Source of the DNA: Paenibacillus sp. S150
GTDB taxonomy: Bacteria; Bacillota; Bacilli; Paenibacillales; Paenibacillaceae
Reading direction: 5' to 3'
Length of the DNA: 64,000 bases
NCBI RefSeq assembly: GCF_019352175.1
Contig: NZ_JACBYI010000014.1
Location: 1 to 64,000 of the forward strand
In this document: positions 7,924 through 16,019 of the stretch, one piece after another
How positions within the stretch are numbered: the stretch's first letter is position 1
Layout of the letters: each line of letters starts with the position of its first letter
The notes under the pieces: model-generated
Told to the model about the DNA's origin: nothing
What the model saw: only the letters and a program-made list of their open reading frames with translations
The model's database searches: none
Made by a program: the position numbers and the translations under genes

Positions 7924-8355
7924 ATGCTCACACAGGACACGGAAGTATTGACAGCAGAAGCTATGAGCTGGGAATTGATGCCGAATCACATTGAGCTGTA
8001 TCACCGCGAGATCGTCTCGGCGGCACAGGCGGATAAATTGGGCATACGGATGAGCTCAATACTATGGGAGAAACTGGGCGTTGGGGGACAGGTGGTTCCC
8101 CACTATCACGATGTAGTGGAAATTATTCATATTACCGTTGGCGAGGTTAAGCTGCTGAGCGGCGGCGAATGGTACAGCTACCGGGCGGGGGACACCTTTC
8201 ACGTACCTGCAGGTGTGGTCCATTCGGTAGCGAACGCCGGGGACTCGCCTTCCGAGCAGATCAGTATTTTTCTGCCGAGCGAGGAGCAGGCTCTGCCCAA
8301 CTCCTTTTTTGGCACAACGATTATTGAAGATATCTATTCCTCCAAGTTAAAGTAA
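7924..8355 (+). CDS. Cupin-domain protein of unknown role in the cyanurate operon
   Basis: A 143-residue single-domain cupin. Motif 1 reads VVPHYHDVVEIIHITVGEVKLL (metal ligands His-x-His and Glu are present) and motif 2 reads GDTFHVPAGVVHSVANAG with the last ligand His. It starts at ATG 7924 behind GGAGGAATGACAT and is 15 bases from the PucR gene. Small cupins of this kind act as ligand sensors, isomerases or lyases; nothing in the sequence decides between them. Known cyanurate pathways do not require such a protein, so a detoxifying, sensing or decarboxylating job is open. Confidence 0.75.
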   Translation: MLTQDTEVLTAEAMSWELMPNHIELYHREIVSAAQADKLGIRMSSILWEKLGVGGQVVPHYHDVVEIIHITVGEVKLLSGGEWYSYRAGDTFHVPAGVVHSVANAGDSPSEQISIFLPSEEQALPNSFFGTTIIEDIYSSKLK

Positions 8356-8369
8356 AGGCGGCGCTCTCC

Positions 8370-10004
8370 ATGGCGAACAATGTAATCACAGGTCTGACCT
8401 GCAGCGATATTCTATTGATTCCTGATCTCAAGGAAGCGGTTGTGCTTGCCGGAGCCGGAGGCTTGCACCGCTACATTAATCGCGTAAACGTTATGGAGGT
8501 TCCCGATGTCATTGATTGGGTTCGCCCAGGGGAATTCCTGATTACCAGCGGATTTCCCTTCCGGGACCAGCCTGATTTGATCTCGGATATGATCCCGCAG
8601 CTGAATCAGAAGGGCGTTTCTGCGCTGGGCATCAAGACCAAACGGTTCATCGATGAGGTGCCGGCCAGGGCGCTGGAGCTTGCCGACCAGCTGGATTTCC
8701 CCATTTTCGAACTGCCGTCTTCGACTTCTTTCTCCGATGTCGTCAGAGATATCATGGAGCGGGTGCTGGTTCAGGAAGCGAGAGAGCTCTCCCAGCTTCA
8801 GAGCCGTTTTCAGAAGCTGTCGAAGCAGCTGCTGCACGGCGACGGCATCGACGATTTCCTGCACACCCTGGACGGAATGCTGCATAATCCCATTGTACTG
8901 CTGGATGATGCGGACCATGTGTTCTGCTCTCCGCAGGCAGAAGGGCTGAACCTTAACAACCAGAGCCCGATCTGGATGCAGCTGAGAGATGAGGCGAATC
9001 TCGGGATCAGCTTCATTACCCTTGGAGAGCGGCGGATTCGGGCTTATGTATCTGCAGTCAATGACAAACAAATGAATCAGTGTCTGCTCATTCTGCTGGA
9101 ATGGAACCAGGAATTGACCGTGGTGGATCAGCTTACGATTGACCGGGTGGGTGTCCTGGTCGGACTGGAAATGATTAATGCGAATGCCCGCAGAGAAGTT
9201 GAGCTGAAGTATGTGGACCAGTTCCTGCAGGACTGGATCAGCGGAAGAATCGTTGCCGGTGAGGATTTGAAGCTGAGGGCTGAGGCCTGCGGCTGTCCGC
9301 TGCCCGATCAGGCTTTGACTGCGGCGGTGGTCGGCTGGCTGGAGGAGAAGCCGGAGCTTAAGCAGATTCAGCAGGCCGTGAAGCGGGTCAGGGCAAGGGG
9401 AGACTTGCAGCATGTGAAGATGACCATTATTGAAGGTGAGCTGGCAGTTACGGCAGCCGATGCTCCGGACAGCCTGCTGAAAGAAACGCTTCAGCGTCTG
9501 CTTGCGGAGCTGAATATGGTGTTTGCGAAGGATTCCTATGTCTTCTGCATCGGCGACAAGGTGAGCCGTCCCGATCTGGTTCATCTCAGCTATGAGTCGG
9601 CCAAGAAGATCTGCCATATCCGCAGAATTTGCGGTTTAACCGATCCTTTTATTGATTACAGGAAGCTGGGCGTCTTCAGGCTGCTATATCATTTGCCTGA
9701 CCTCGAAGAGATCTGGGATTACCGTGATCAATATCTGATTCCCCTGCTTGAATATGACAGCAAGCACAATGCTTCCCTGCTGCACACGCTTAGCCTGTAT
9801 TTCAAATACAACCGCAATGTGAAAAAAGCCTCTGCCGCATTGTTCACCCATTACAATACGGTTACTTACAGAATAGAACGCGCCTGTGAGCTGCTGAACT
9901 TAAATTCGGACAATGGGGACGATATGCTTGAGCTTCAGCTGGCTCTTAAGCTGCATGAAATGAGGCCGTCCGGCAAGCTGAACAACCCCCAGGATAGGAG
10001 ATGA
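8370..10004 (+). CDS. PucR-family transcriptional regulator
   Basis: A 544-residue regulator. The N-terminal PucR domain (about residues 8-125) includes TCSDILLIPDLKEAVVLAGAGG and VPDVIDWVRPGEFLITSGF; the middle is a GGDEF-like CdaR segment; the C-terminal helix-turn-helix (about 480-535) reads FKYNRNVKKASAALFTHYNT and VTYRIERACELL. Founding member PucR of B. subtilis controls purine and ureide catabolism in response to allantoin. Placed inside the operon just ahead of allophanate hydrolase, it is likely the pathway-specific activator responding to cyanurate, biuret or allophanate. Confidence 0.85.
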   Translation: MANNVITGLTCSDILLIPDLKEAVVLAGAGGLHRYINRVNVMEVPDVIDWVRPGEFLITSGFPFRDQPDLISDMIPQLNQKGVSALGIKTKRFIDEVPARALELADQLDFPIFELPSSTSFSDVVRDIMERVLVQEARELSQLQSRFQKLSKQLLHGDGIDDFLHTLDGMLHNPIVLLDDADHVFCSPQAEGLNLNNQSPIWMQLRDEANLGISFITLGERRIRAYVSAVNDKQMNQCLLILLEWNQELTVVDQLTIDRVGVLVGLEMINANARREVELKYVDQFLQDWISGRIVAGEDLKLRAEACGCPLPDQALTAAVVGWLEEKPELKQIQQAVKRVRARGDLQHVKMTIIEGELAVTAADAPDSLLKETLQRLLAELNMVFAKDSYVFCIGDKVSRPDLVHLSYESAKKICHIRRICGLTDPFIDYRKLGVFRLLYHLPDLEEIWDYRDQYLIPLLEYDSKHNASLLHTLSLYFKYNRNVKKASAALFTHYNTVTYRIERACELLNLNSDNGDDMLELQLALKLHEMRPSGKLNNPQDRR

Positions 10005-10008
10005 CATA

Positions 10009-11793
10009 ATGGATATAGCAAAACTGCCGCTGAAGCTGTCTGCGGGATGGCTCCGGAACCAGTACAGAAGCGGAGCACTTACACCGGAAGAAGTCATCCG
10101 GGAAATCATCCTGCGTTCGCTGCAGGATGAAGAGATGAATATTTGGATCGAGCCTCCTTCCTATGAACAAATTCATCCTTATCTGGAGAGCTTAAGTCAT
10201 CTGGATAAGGAGCGGTATCCGCTTTGGGGGATTCCGTTCGCCGTCAAAGATAATATAGATGTCCGGAATTATCCTACAACGGCTGCTTGTCCTGAATTCA
10301 GCTATCTGCCGGAGTGCCATTCGTCCGTCGTAGAGCGACTGATCGCCGCGGGGGCTATTCCGCTGGGCAAGACCAATCTGGACCAGTTCGCCACAGGGCT
10401 GGTTGGCACAAGAACTCCACACGGCGCTGTGCATAACGCGCTGAGACCGGAATACATCAGCGGCGGCTCCAGCTCCGGATCAGCTGTTGCTGTGGCCAGA
10501 GGACAGGCGGCTTTCTCGCTAGGTACAGATACTGCAGGCTCAGGGCGTGTGCCTGCAGCATTAAACGGTCTGGTGGGATACAAACCGAGCTTGGGGGCTT
10601 GGCCTACCCGCGGGGTAGTTCCGGCCTGCGCCAGCCTGGATTGCGTTACGGTGTTTGCGAACGGGCTGGAGGATGCCCTGCTGGTTGACCGCCAGGTGCG
10701 CGGCCTGGACCCTACTGATCCCTGGTCGCGCAGTATTCGCCGGCAGGCTGCGCAGCTTCCTGCGAAGCTGCTGTTCCCTGCAGAGCCGCTGGTCTTCTAT
10801 GGTTCCCACGGGGAGGAATACCGGCTGGCATGGGAATTGGCCCGGACCTCACTGCAGAAGCTGGGGATTCCAGTGGAATATGTGGATTGTGCAATGTTCT
10901 TGGAAGCGGCTTCCATCTTGTATGACGGACCCTGGGTAGCCGAGCGCTGGTCTGATCTGGGGGAGTTTGTGCAGAGTCACAGGGATGTTGTACTGCCTGT
11001 GACCGAGCGGATTCTATCGTCGGGAAATGCGGAGCGGCATACAGCCTCCGGGCTGTTCCAGGCGATGCATCGGCTGCAGGAGTACAAAGGCGAGACCCGG
11101 ATGCTGCTCCGAAATGCGGTGCTGGTTATGCCAACCTGCGGAGGAACCTGGAGCAGAGAGCAGGTGGAAGCCGATCCGGTCAGGACCAATTCGGAGATGG
11201 GCCGCTACACCAACCATTGCAATCTGCTGGATTTGTCTGCGGCAGCCATCCCCGCCGGTAGTGCCTCTGAGGATATGCCCTTTGGCATCACGCTGTTTGC
11301 GCTTGCGGACAATGAGCACCTGCTGGCCGGTGCGGCCAGCCGATTCCTCGGGGAATCAGGGGAGAAGGAGGCAGCAGAAACGGCCGGGGGTCCCTTGGCC
11401 TCAACGCCTGCCGGGGAGGAATGGACAACCCTTGCGGTCTGCGGCCTCCACATGCGGGGGTTCCCGCTGGAGAAGCAGATGACCGGTCACGGCGCTTATT
11501 TCTTGCGGGAGGCACTGACCGCACCTTGTTATGAGATGGTTAAGCTGCAGACAACACCGGCCAAACCGGGATTGATCCGTAAAGCGGAAGGCGGAGCCTC
11601 AATTCAGCTGGAGCTGTGGAAGATGCCGGTGCAATCGGTAGGCCGCTTCGCGGCTCTGATTCCGTCACCGCTGGGGCTTGGCAGAATTGAACTCCAGGAT
11701 GGCAGCGAAGTGATGGGCTTCATCTGTGAAGGTTATGCCGAAATGGCTGCTGAGAATGTGACAGCCTTCGGCGGCTGGCGGTTTGTTTTTTAG
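10009..11793 (+). CDS. atzF: Allophanate hydrolase, two-domain amidase-signature enzyme
   Basis: A 594-residue enzyme releasing ammonia and CO2 from allophanate, the last step of the pathway. The amidase-signature catalytic set is complete: Lys80 in IPFAVKDNID, Ser154 in SGGSSSGSAVA, and nucleophile Ser178 in LGTDTAGSGRVPA, with the same spacing as AtzF. The substrate-specific region NGLVGYKPSLGAWPTRGVVPAC is typical of allophanate hydrolases. The C-terminal domain (about 465-594; LAVCGLHMRGFPLEKQMTGHG) is the AtzF/DUR1,2-type accessory domain. TAGGAG lies 8 bases before ATG 10009. Last gene of the operon; a weak hairpin (CCGGTTTC/GAAACCGG) at 11843-11882 follows. Confidence 0.88.
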   Translation: MDIAKLPLKLSAGWLRNQYRSGALTPEEVIREIILRSLQDEEMNIWIEPPSYEQIHPYLESLSHLDKERYPLWGIPFAVKDNIDVRNYPTTAACPEFSYLPECHSSVVERLIAAGAIPLGKTNLDQFATGLVGTRTPHGAVHNALRPEYISGGSSSGSAVAVARGQAAFSLGTDTAGSGRVPAALNGLVGYKPSLGAWPTRGVVPACASLDCVTVFANGLEDALLVDRQVRGLDPTDPWSRSIRRQAAQLPAKLLFPAEPLVFYGSHGEEYRLAWELARTSLQKLGIPVEYVDCAMFLEAASILYDGPWVAERWSDLGEFVQSHRDVVLPVTERILSSGNAERHTASGLFQAMHRLQEYKGETRMLLRNAVLVMPTCGGTWSREQVEADPVRTNSEMGRYTNHCNLLDLSAAAIPAGSASEDMPFGITLFALADNEHLLAGAASRFLGESGEKEAAETAGGPLASTPAGEEWTTLAVCGLHMRGFPLEKQMTGHGAYFLREALTAPCYEMVKLQTTPAKPGLIRKAEGGASIQLELWKMPVQSVGRFAALIPSPLGLGRIELQDGSEVMGFICEGYAEMAAENVTAFGGWRFVF

Positions 11794-12050
11794 CCGAGGG
11801 TCAGAGGAATTCTGGAGATACGATACTGTTCGCCTTTAAAGACCGGTTTCAACCAGTAATCGTATACCAATCAGGAAACCGGGCTTTAGCAGCGGGATCG
11901 GAAGAACCCTCTGAACCTGCCGGACTTCATTCACATCGTCAACCGCTGATTTTGGTTTTGAGCCCAAAAAAGGTAATTTAATGTATAAGAATGGAACCGG
12001 CGGACCTGAAAACGCTGATGGAATGCAAGGAGATTCAAGGGAAGTTAAGC
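11794..12050. other. Non-coding stretch after the cyanurate operon
   Basis: Contains the weak stem-loop CCGGTTTC/GAAACCGG (11843-11850 with 11875-11882) without a clear T-run. Short open frames on both strands lack ribosome binding sites and show no family features. Confidence 0.4.
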
Positions 12051-12473
12051 GAAGTGTAAAAAGTAACACTAATGGGCTGGAATTCCGGCTTTAACGGGCT
12101 TTAGTGGGATTTTGTACACTTCATGGAGGCCCGTTCACCGCATCCGGCTGATTTCAGCCGGATTAGCTGTACTTTTTCCCACTAGGGATGATCCAGTATC
12201 CGATTATGTTGGATTAGTTATCCTTTTTGCCACTAAAATGGCCGCCCTTTGGACGAATGGTTCAAGTTCATCTTAATGTAGGCGTATTCCTCTGCAAGGG
12301 GGCGAAACGGATCGATTAGGGTTCCTTTTTTCCGCTAACGCTTGCGAAAAAGCGGCTGAGGGGAGTATGAAGTGACCTTTTTCCGCCTGGTTTTCTGCCT
12401 GGCTTCAGCAGCCAGCCTTACACCTGAAATGCAAACAGCTGCGCTGGCCAGTCAAGGACGGCATAGCCGTTTT
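12051..12473 (+). repeat. Long dispersed repeat, copy 1 (about 423 bp)
   Basis: Nearly collinear with 50053-50473. It starts GAAGTGTAAAAAGTAACACT and ends GTCAAGGACGGCATAGCCG. Inside are several forms of one short motif, an AGTG[T/G]NNAAAA-type core ending in ACTAAT, in both orientations (near 12054, 12094, 12160 and 12213). A degraded relative lies at 30649-30830. No coding potential is visible. Confidence 0.8.
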
Positions 12474-12526
12474 GTTCAAAGATAATTTATATGTTCACGC
12501 TATACATTAGCCTTATCTTTCTCGCT

Positions 12527-12566
12527 GAAACGGATACCGTCCTTATAAGGACGGCGAAGCCGTTTC
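12527..12566. repeat. REP-like hairpin repeat, copy 1
   Basis: GAAACGG...CCGTTTC outer arms enclose a perfect 9-bp stem CCGTCCTTA/TAAGGACGG. Related copies are at 12753-12793 and 49769-49807, and half copies end both 423-bp repeats. Flanks are also shared (TTTCTCGCT before, TACTTG or GCTTG after). Confidence 0.75.
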
Positions 12567-12660
12567 CACTTATTGAAGGAAGAAAAATACATAAACCCTT
12601 GTTCCATAAGGGATTTGAGAGATAAGCATCCTTAGCTCGCCTCCTTTACGGCTCACCATT

Positions 12661-12711
12661 TCAGGTGCAAGTGGCAGCAATATCGTGGAGGTTCGAGTCC
12701 TCTTGACCGCA
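12661..12711 (+). pseudogene. 3' half of a tRNA-Leu gene
   Basis: CAGGTGCAAGTGGCAGCAAT leads into a T-arm GGAGGTTCGAGTCCTC and acceptor strand TTGACCGCA, which is the 3' half of a long-variable-arm tRNA-Leu. No matching 5' half is present upstream (acceptor GCGGTC is absent), so this is a fragment. It keeps its own terminator. tRNA 3' ends are the classical attachment sites of integrases, so it may mark a past integration or deletion border. Confidence 0.65.
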
Positions 12712-12714
12712 TTA

Positions 12715-12747
12715 GAGAAAGCTTCAGTCTTTGTACTGAGGCTTTTC
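12715..12747 (+). terminator. Terminator behind the tRNA-Leu fragment
   Basis: GAAAGCTTCAGT and ACTGAGGCTTTT form a 12-bp imperfect stem with loop CTTTGT, followed by TTTTCT. It runs directly into the next REP-like hairpin. Confidence 0.65.
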
Positions 12748-12752
12748 TCGCT

Positions 12753-12793
12753 GAAACGCCCCGTCCCTTATATAAGGACAGCGAAGCCGTTTC
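12753..12793. repeat. REP-like hairpin repeat, copy 2
   Basis: GAAACGCCCCGTCCCTTATA with TAAGGACAGCGAAGCCGTTTC; a diverged copy of the element at 12527-12566, preceded by the same TTTCTCGCT. Confidence 0.65.
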
Positions 12794-12902
12794 TGCTTGT
12801 TTTTACGTTTATTTGAATGGTGCCATGCGTTCATTCGGGACATTGGACACCATAAGATTCAAAAAAACTCATTTCGGTATACCCTTCAGCGAAGCTTCCC
12901 CT

Positions 12903-12922
12903 TATAATGAGAATAATAATCA
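12903..12922 (+). promoter_or_regulatory. Pribnow box overlapping a Fur box
   Basis: TATAAT at 12903-12908 runs into TGAGAATAATAATCA (12908-12922), which matches the 7-1-7 Fur core TGATAATNATTATCA at 12 of 14 defined positions. No convincing -35 box is seen. Binding here would block transcription when iron is sufficient and fits the siderophore genes downstream. The site also argues against the upstream in-frame start at 12907. Confidence 0.65.
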
Positions 12923-12960
12923 ATATCATTTATTTCGATAAAGAAGGGAAGGGCAAGCGC

Positions 12961-14925
12961 ATGAAGTTATTTCAAAGTCCAGGGCCTCTCGCTGCATGGA
13001 AGCTGGATCTGGAGCTTGCCATATGGGAGCAGGCACAGGTGTCAGTAGTGGATATTCGGCATCAGCGGCTTGTTCCGGGTGCGGTAATTCGGGAATATAC
13101 TGCACCATCAAGCATCTTTCTGTACGCCTATGGCGGCGGTGGACAGGTACAATTGGACGAGACGTCATATCAACTGGACCGATTCGGTCTTTTTCACGGC
13201 GGCAAGGGAACCAGGCTGTCGGTTTCCCCTGTTCAGGAGCCGCTGGATTGTTATATGGTGCTGTATCGAGCAAGAGTCCCCCTCTTAGGCCGGCGCGGGC
13301 TTAACCGCATGTCGGAGGCGTTTCCCTTTGACAGGCAATATGCTCTTTGCCCGGATCACCCGCTGTTTTTTGTCAGTCAATTGAGGGGGATGCATGAACG
13401 TTGGCAGGCGCCTTCACCATTGCGGAGGTTGTCTGTAAAGACATCCTTTCTCCAACTGGTCTGCGAAATCTATGAAGAACTGGCATCCGGCAGAAGTGCA
13501 AGCCTGCGGCCCGATCTGGTAACAATGGCCCGGAACTATATGGCCCTGAAATATAATGAAGCCTTCTCCATTCAGGAACTGGCACAGCTGCTGCACATAA
13601 GCTACAGTCATCTGTACCGAATGTTTAAGCAGCAGACAGGTGAAAGCCCCCAGGACTATTTAATTCAAAAACGGCTGGAGGCGGTTCAAAGGCATCTCAG
13701 GGACAGCAATGCCTCCATGCGGGAAATTGCATTGGCCTGTGGCTTCACGGACGAGCATAATCTGATCCGAACCTTCAAGAGCAGGCTGGACATGACCCCT
13801 GGCGAATATAGAGAGAAAATGTCGATCATGAAGAGAGATGACGGCATTGGCTGTAAGGCTTGCCCCCTTTATACTGATGAAAGAATTGTTCGCCAATTCA
13901 ATTTTCAGGACAAAGGGGATTATGGGATGAGATATATAACGAGAGCGAATCTGGTCATGACGGCCATGCTGGGGATAACGTTGCTGTTATCGGCGTGTGG
14001 CGGAGGGACGGCGGCAACAAATGCCGAAACACCCGCATCATCGCCTGCCCCGGCTGTCCAGTCGGAGCAGCCGACGAGTTCTCCGCAAGCCGCAACAAGA
14101 ATTGTCAAGACTGTCAAAGGGGATGTAGAAGTGCCTGCCAATCCGCAGAAGGTGGCTGTAAACTGGTACGTTGGCGATGTTGTCGCGTTGGGAATTAAGC
14201 CGGTTGCCTTTTCAGGGTGGAAGCAGCCAACCATGCCCTTCTATGACGAGCTTGACGGAATAGAGTCGCTTGATCCTTGGGAAGCGGAAAATATTATGGT
14301 CTATGAGCCGGAAGTGATCGTAACTTATGATGCGGCAGAATTTGACAAGCTGTCCAAGGTTGCCCCCACTTTGGTCGTAGAAGAAAGTTTGTCTCCTGAG
14401 GAGCGGCTGGCGTTTCTTGGAGAGGCGCTGGGCCGGGAAACAGAGGCCAAGGCGATGATTGATGCCTTCAGTAAAAAGCTGGAGGAAGCCAAGGCCAAGC
14501 TCACCTCCGAGCAATTTGCCAACAAAACCTTCAGCATTATGGAAGACTGGGGGCCATCCGGAGATTGGAGCGGCGTCGCCTACGAGACCTCATCAAGAGG
14601 AGGGACACTGTTATACAAGTACCTTGGCCTGAAAAAACCCGCAAAGCTGGAGGAACTGATAGCGGAAAACGGAGAGGGGCGGGCAACGCTGAGCTATGAG
14701 GTAGCGCACCAGTACTTCGGCGACTATATCTTCTGGTTCCGGCAGGAGGGCAAGGAATCTGCTTATGCCAAGACGGATATTTGGAAGAGCATCCCTGCGG
14801 TTGCGGGAGGGCGTGTGCTGGAAATCCCCGGCGAATATCAAGGTCTTTTCTATTATAATGATCTTGGAAGTTTGAAGGAACAACTGGATTATATTATGGA
14901 AAATATCAACGAACTGGTCAAATGA
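12961..14925 (+). CDS. AraC-type regulator read in frame into a siderophore-binding lipoprotein (Btr/FeuA-like fusion)
   Basis: From ATG 12961 (GAAGGGAAGGG upstream) one frame of 654 codons has no stop. Residues 1-about 190 are an AraC ligand domain, about 195-287 two AraC helix-turn-helix units (SIQELAQLLHISYSHLYRMF and MREIALACGFTDEHNLIRTF). After about 35 linker residues comes a full lipoprotein signal, MRYITRANLVMTAMLGITLL plus lipobox LLSAC, then a FecB/FeuA-type binding domain (VEVPANPQKVAVNWY, WEAENIMVYEPEVIVT). B. subtilis Btr also joins AraC and binding domains but without an internal signal peptide, and FeuA is separate. Either a stop was lost between btr-like and feuA-like genes, or the lipoprotein is made from the internal start. 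Confidence 0.75.
   Translation: MKLFQSPGPLAAWKLDLELAIWEQAQVSVVDIRHQRLVPGAVIREYTAPSSIFLYAYGGGGQVQLDETSYQLDRFGLFHGGKGTRLSVSPVQEPLDCYMVLYRARVPLLGRRGLNRMSEAFPFDRQYALCPDHPLFFVSQLRGMHERWQAPSPLRRLSVKTSFLQLVCEIYEELASGRSASLRPDLVTMARNYMALKYNEAFSIQELAQLLHISYSHLYRMFKQQTGESPQDYLIQKRLEAVQRHLRDSNASMREIALACGFTDEHNLIRTFKSRLDMTPGEYREKMSIMKRDDGIGCKACPLYTDERIVRQFNFQDKGDYGMRYITRANLVMTAMLGITLLLSACGGGTAATNAETPASSPAPAVQSEQPTSSPQAATRIVKTVKGDVEVPANPQKVAVNWYVGDVVALGIKPVAFSGWKQPTMPFYDELDGIESLDPWEAENIMVYEPEVIVTYDAAEFDKLSKVAPTLVVEESLSPEERLAFLGEALGRETEAKAMIDAFSKKLEEAKAKLTSEQFANKTFSIMEDWGPSGDWSGVAYETSSRGGTLLYKYLGLKKPAKLEELIAENGEGRATLSYEVAHQYFGDYIFWFRQEGKESAYAKTDIWKSIPAVAGGRVLEIPGEYQGLFYYNDLGSLKEQLDYIMENINELVK
13912..13929 (+). 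promoter_or_regulatory. Internal ribosome binding site and start for the lipoprotein part
   Basis: AAAGGGGA at 13912-13919 lies 7 bases before ATG 13927, the first codon of the signal peptide MRYITRANL. This spacing is ideal and suggests that the binding lipoprotein (about 332 residues) is also, or only, translated from here. Confidence 0.6.
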
Positions 14926-14990
14926 TCTTTTGCAGAGCATGTTCTTACCGATGTGAAGCAGATACAGATTGTCAGGATAGGTGAAGAAGG

Positions 14991-16019
14991 ATGAAGCAAG
15001 TACATGCAGGTAAACAGTCAAAAGGCGCGGCAAAGTATACCTTGTTCATGGCATTGGGGGCCGTTCTCTTGTTGTTCTCCATGGCCGCGTCCATTTCATT
15101 TGGCGCTGCCGATATGAACCTGGCCACGGCGTGGAGTGCAATCTTTGCCTTTGACCCCAGTGTGACGGAGCACCAGATCATTCAGACCTTGCGGTTTCCC
15201 CGGACAGCAGCAAACGTTATCGTTGGCACCAGCCTTGCCGTTTGCGGCGCTATCATGCAGGGTACCACCCGCAATCCCCTGGCGGATTCAGGCCTTATGG
15301 GCATCAGCTCCGGTTCCGGCTTCGCTATCGCTTTGTGCCTCGTGTTTCTTCCGGACAAGACCTATCTGCAGACGATGCTGTTCGCCTGTCTGGGGGCGGC
15401 GCTGGCAACGGGGATGACCTATTTTATTGCCAGTATGGGCAAGAGGGGGATGACCCCCCAGCGGCTGGTGCTGGCGGGCATCTCCATCTCTATGATGTTC
15501 GGTGCCTTCAGCTCGTATCTGTCCATCCGCTATCGTCTGGGCCAGGCGATGGCCTACTGGACGGCGGGAGGCACCGCCGGTGCCACATGGACGGAACTTG
15601 CCCTTGTATCTCCGTTATTTGTCGCGGGGACGATCGCTGCGGTTGCGCTGGCTCCTTCCATCACCTTGCTGAGTCTGGGAGAGGATGTCGCCGCAGGGCT
15701 GGGGCAGCGCACTGGTGTAATCAAAGGGTTGGCTACCGTAGTCGTGCTGGTGCTTACCGGCCTGGCTGTAGTTGTAGTGGGTCCGGTGGGCTTCGTGGGA
15801 CTGATTGTGCCTCATATAGTTCGCTATATTGCCGGAGTGGATTACCGGCGCATTATTCCCGCCTGCGCCCTGTACGGAGCGCTGTTTGTAGTGGCGGCTG
15901 ACCTGCTTGGACGACTGATCAACCGGCCCTATGAGACTCCGCTGGGTATTATTTTTTCGGCTGTCGGTGTGCCTTACTTCCTTTATCTCGCGCGGAAGCC
16001 ACGGGGGGAGTTCGCATGA
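14991..16019 (+). CDS. FecCD-family siderophore permease 1
   Basis: A 342-residue inner-membrane permease with about nine hydrophobic segments. FecCD motifs are FPRTAANVIVGTSLAVCGAI, GTTRNPLADSGLMGISSGSG and VGPVGFVGLIVPHIVRYI with the G-x-P-H loop that contacts the ATPase. Forms a heterodimer with the next gene product. The stop overlaps the next ATG in the pattern ATGA. The ATG at 14991 is close behind GAAGAAGG. Confidence 0.87.
   Translation: MKQVHAGKQSKGAAKYTLFMALGAVLLLFSMAASISFGAADMNLATAWSAIFAFDPSVTEHQIIQTLRFPRTAANVIVGTSLAVCGAIMQGTTRNPLADSGLMGISSGSGFAIALCLVFLPDKTYLQTMLFACLGAALATGMTYFIASMGKRGMTPQRLVLAGISISMMFGAFSSYLSIRYRLGQAMAYWTAGGTAGATWTELALVSPLFVAGTIAAVALAPSITLLSLGEDVAAGLGQRTGVIKGLATVVVLVLTGLAVVVVGPVGFVGLIVPHIVRYIAGVDYRRIIPACALYGALFVVAADLLGRLINRPYETPLGIIFSAVGVPYFLYLARKPRGEFA

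Noticed and set aside
12907..12960. Upstream start for the AraC-lipoprotein frame
   Set aside because: The extension translates the Pribnow/Fur region and lacks a ribosome binding site; ATG 12961 has one.
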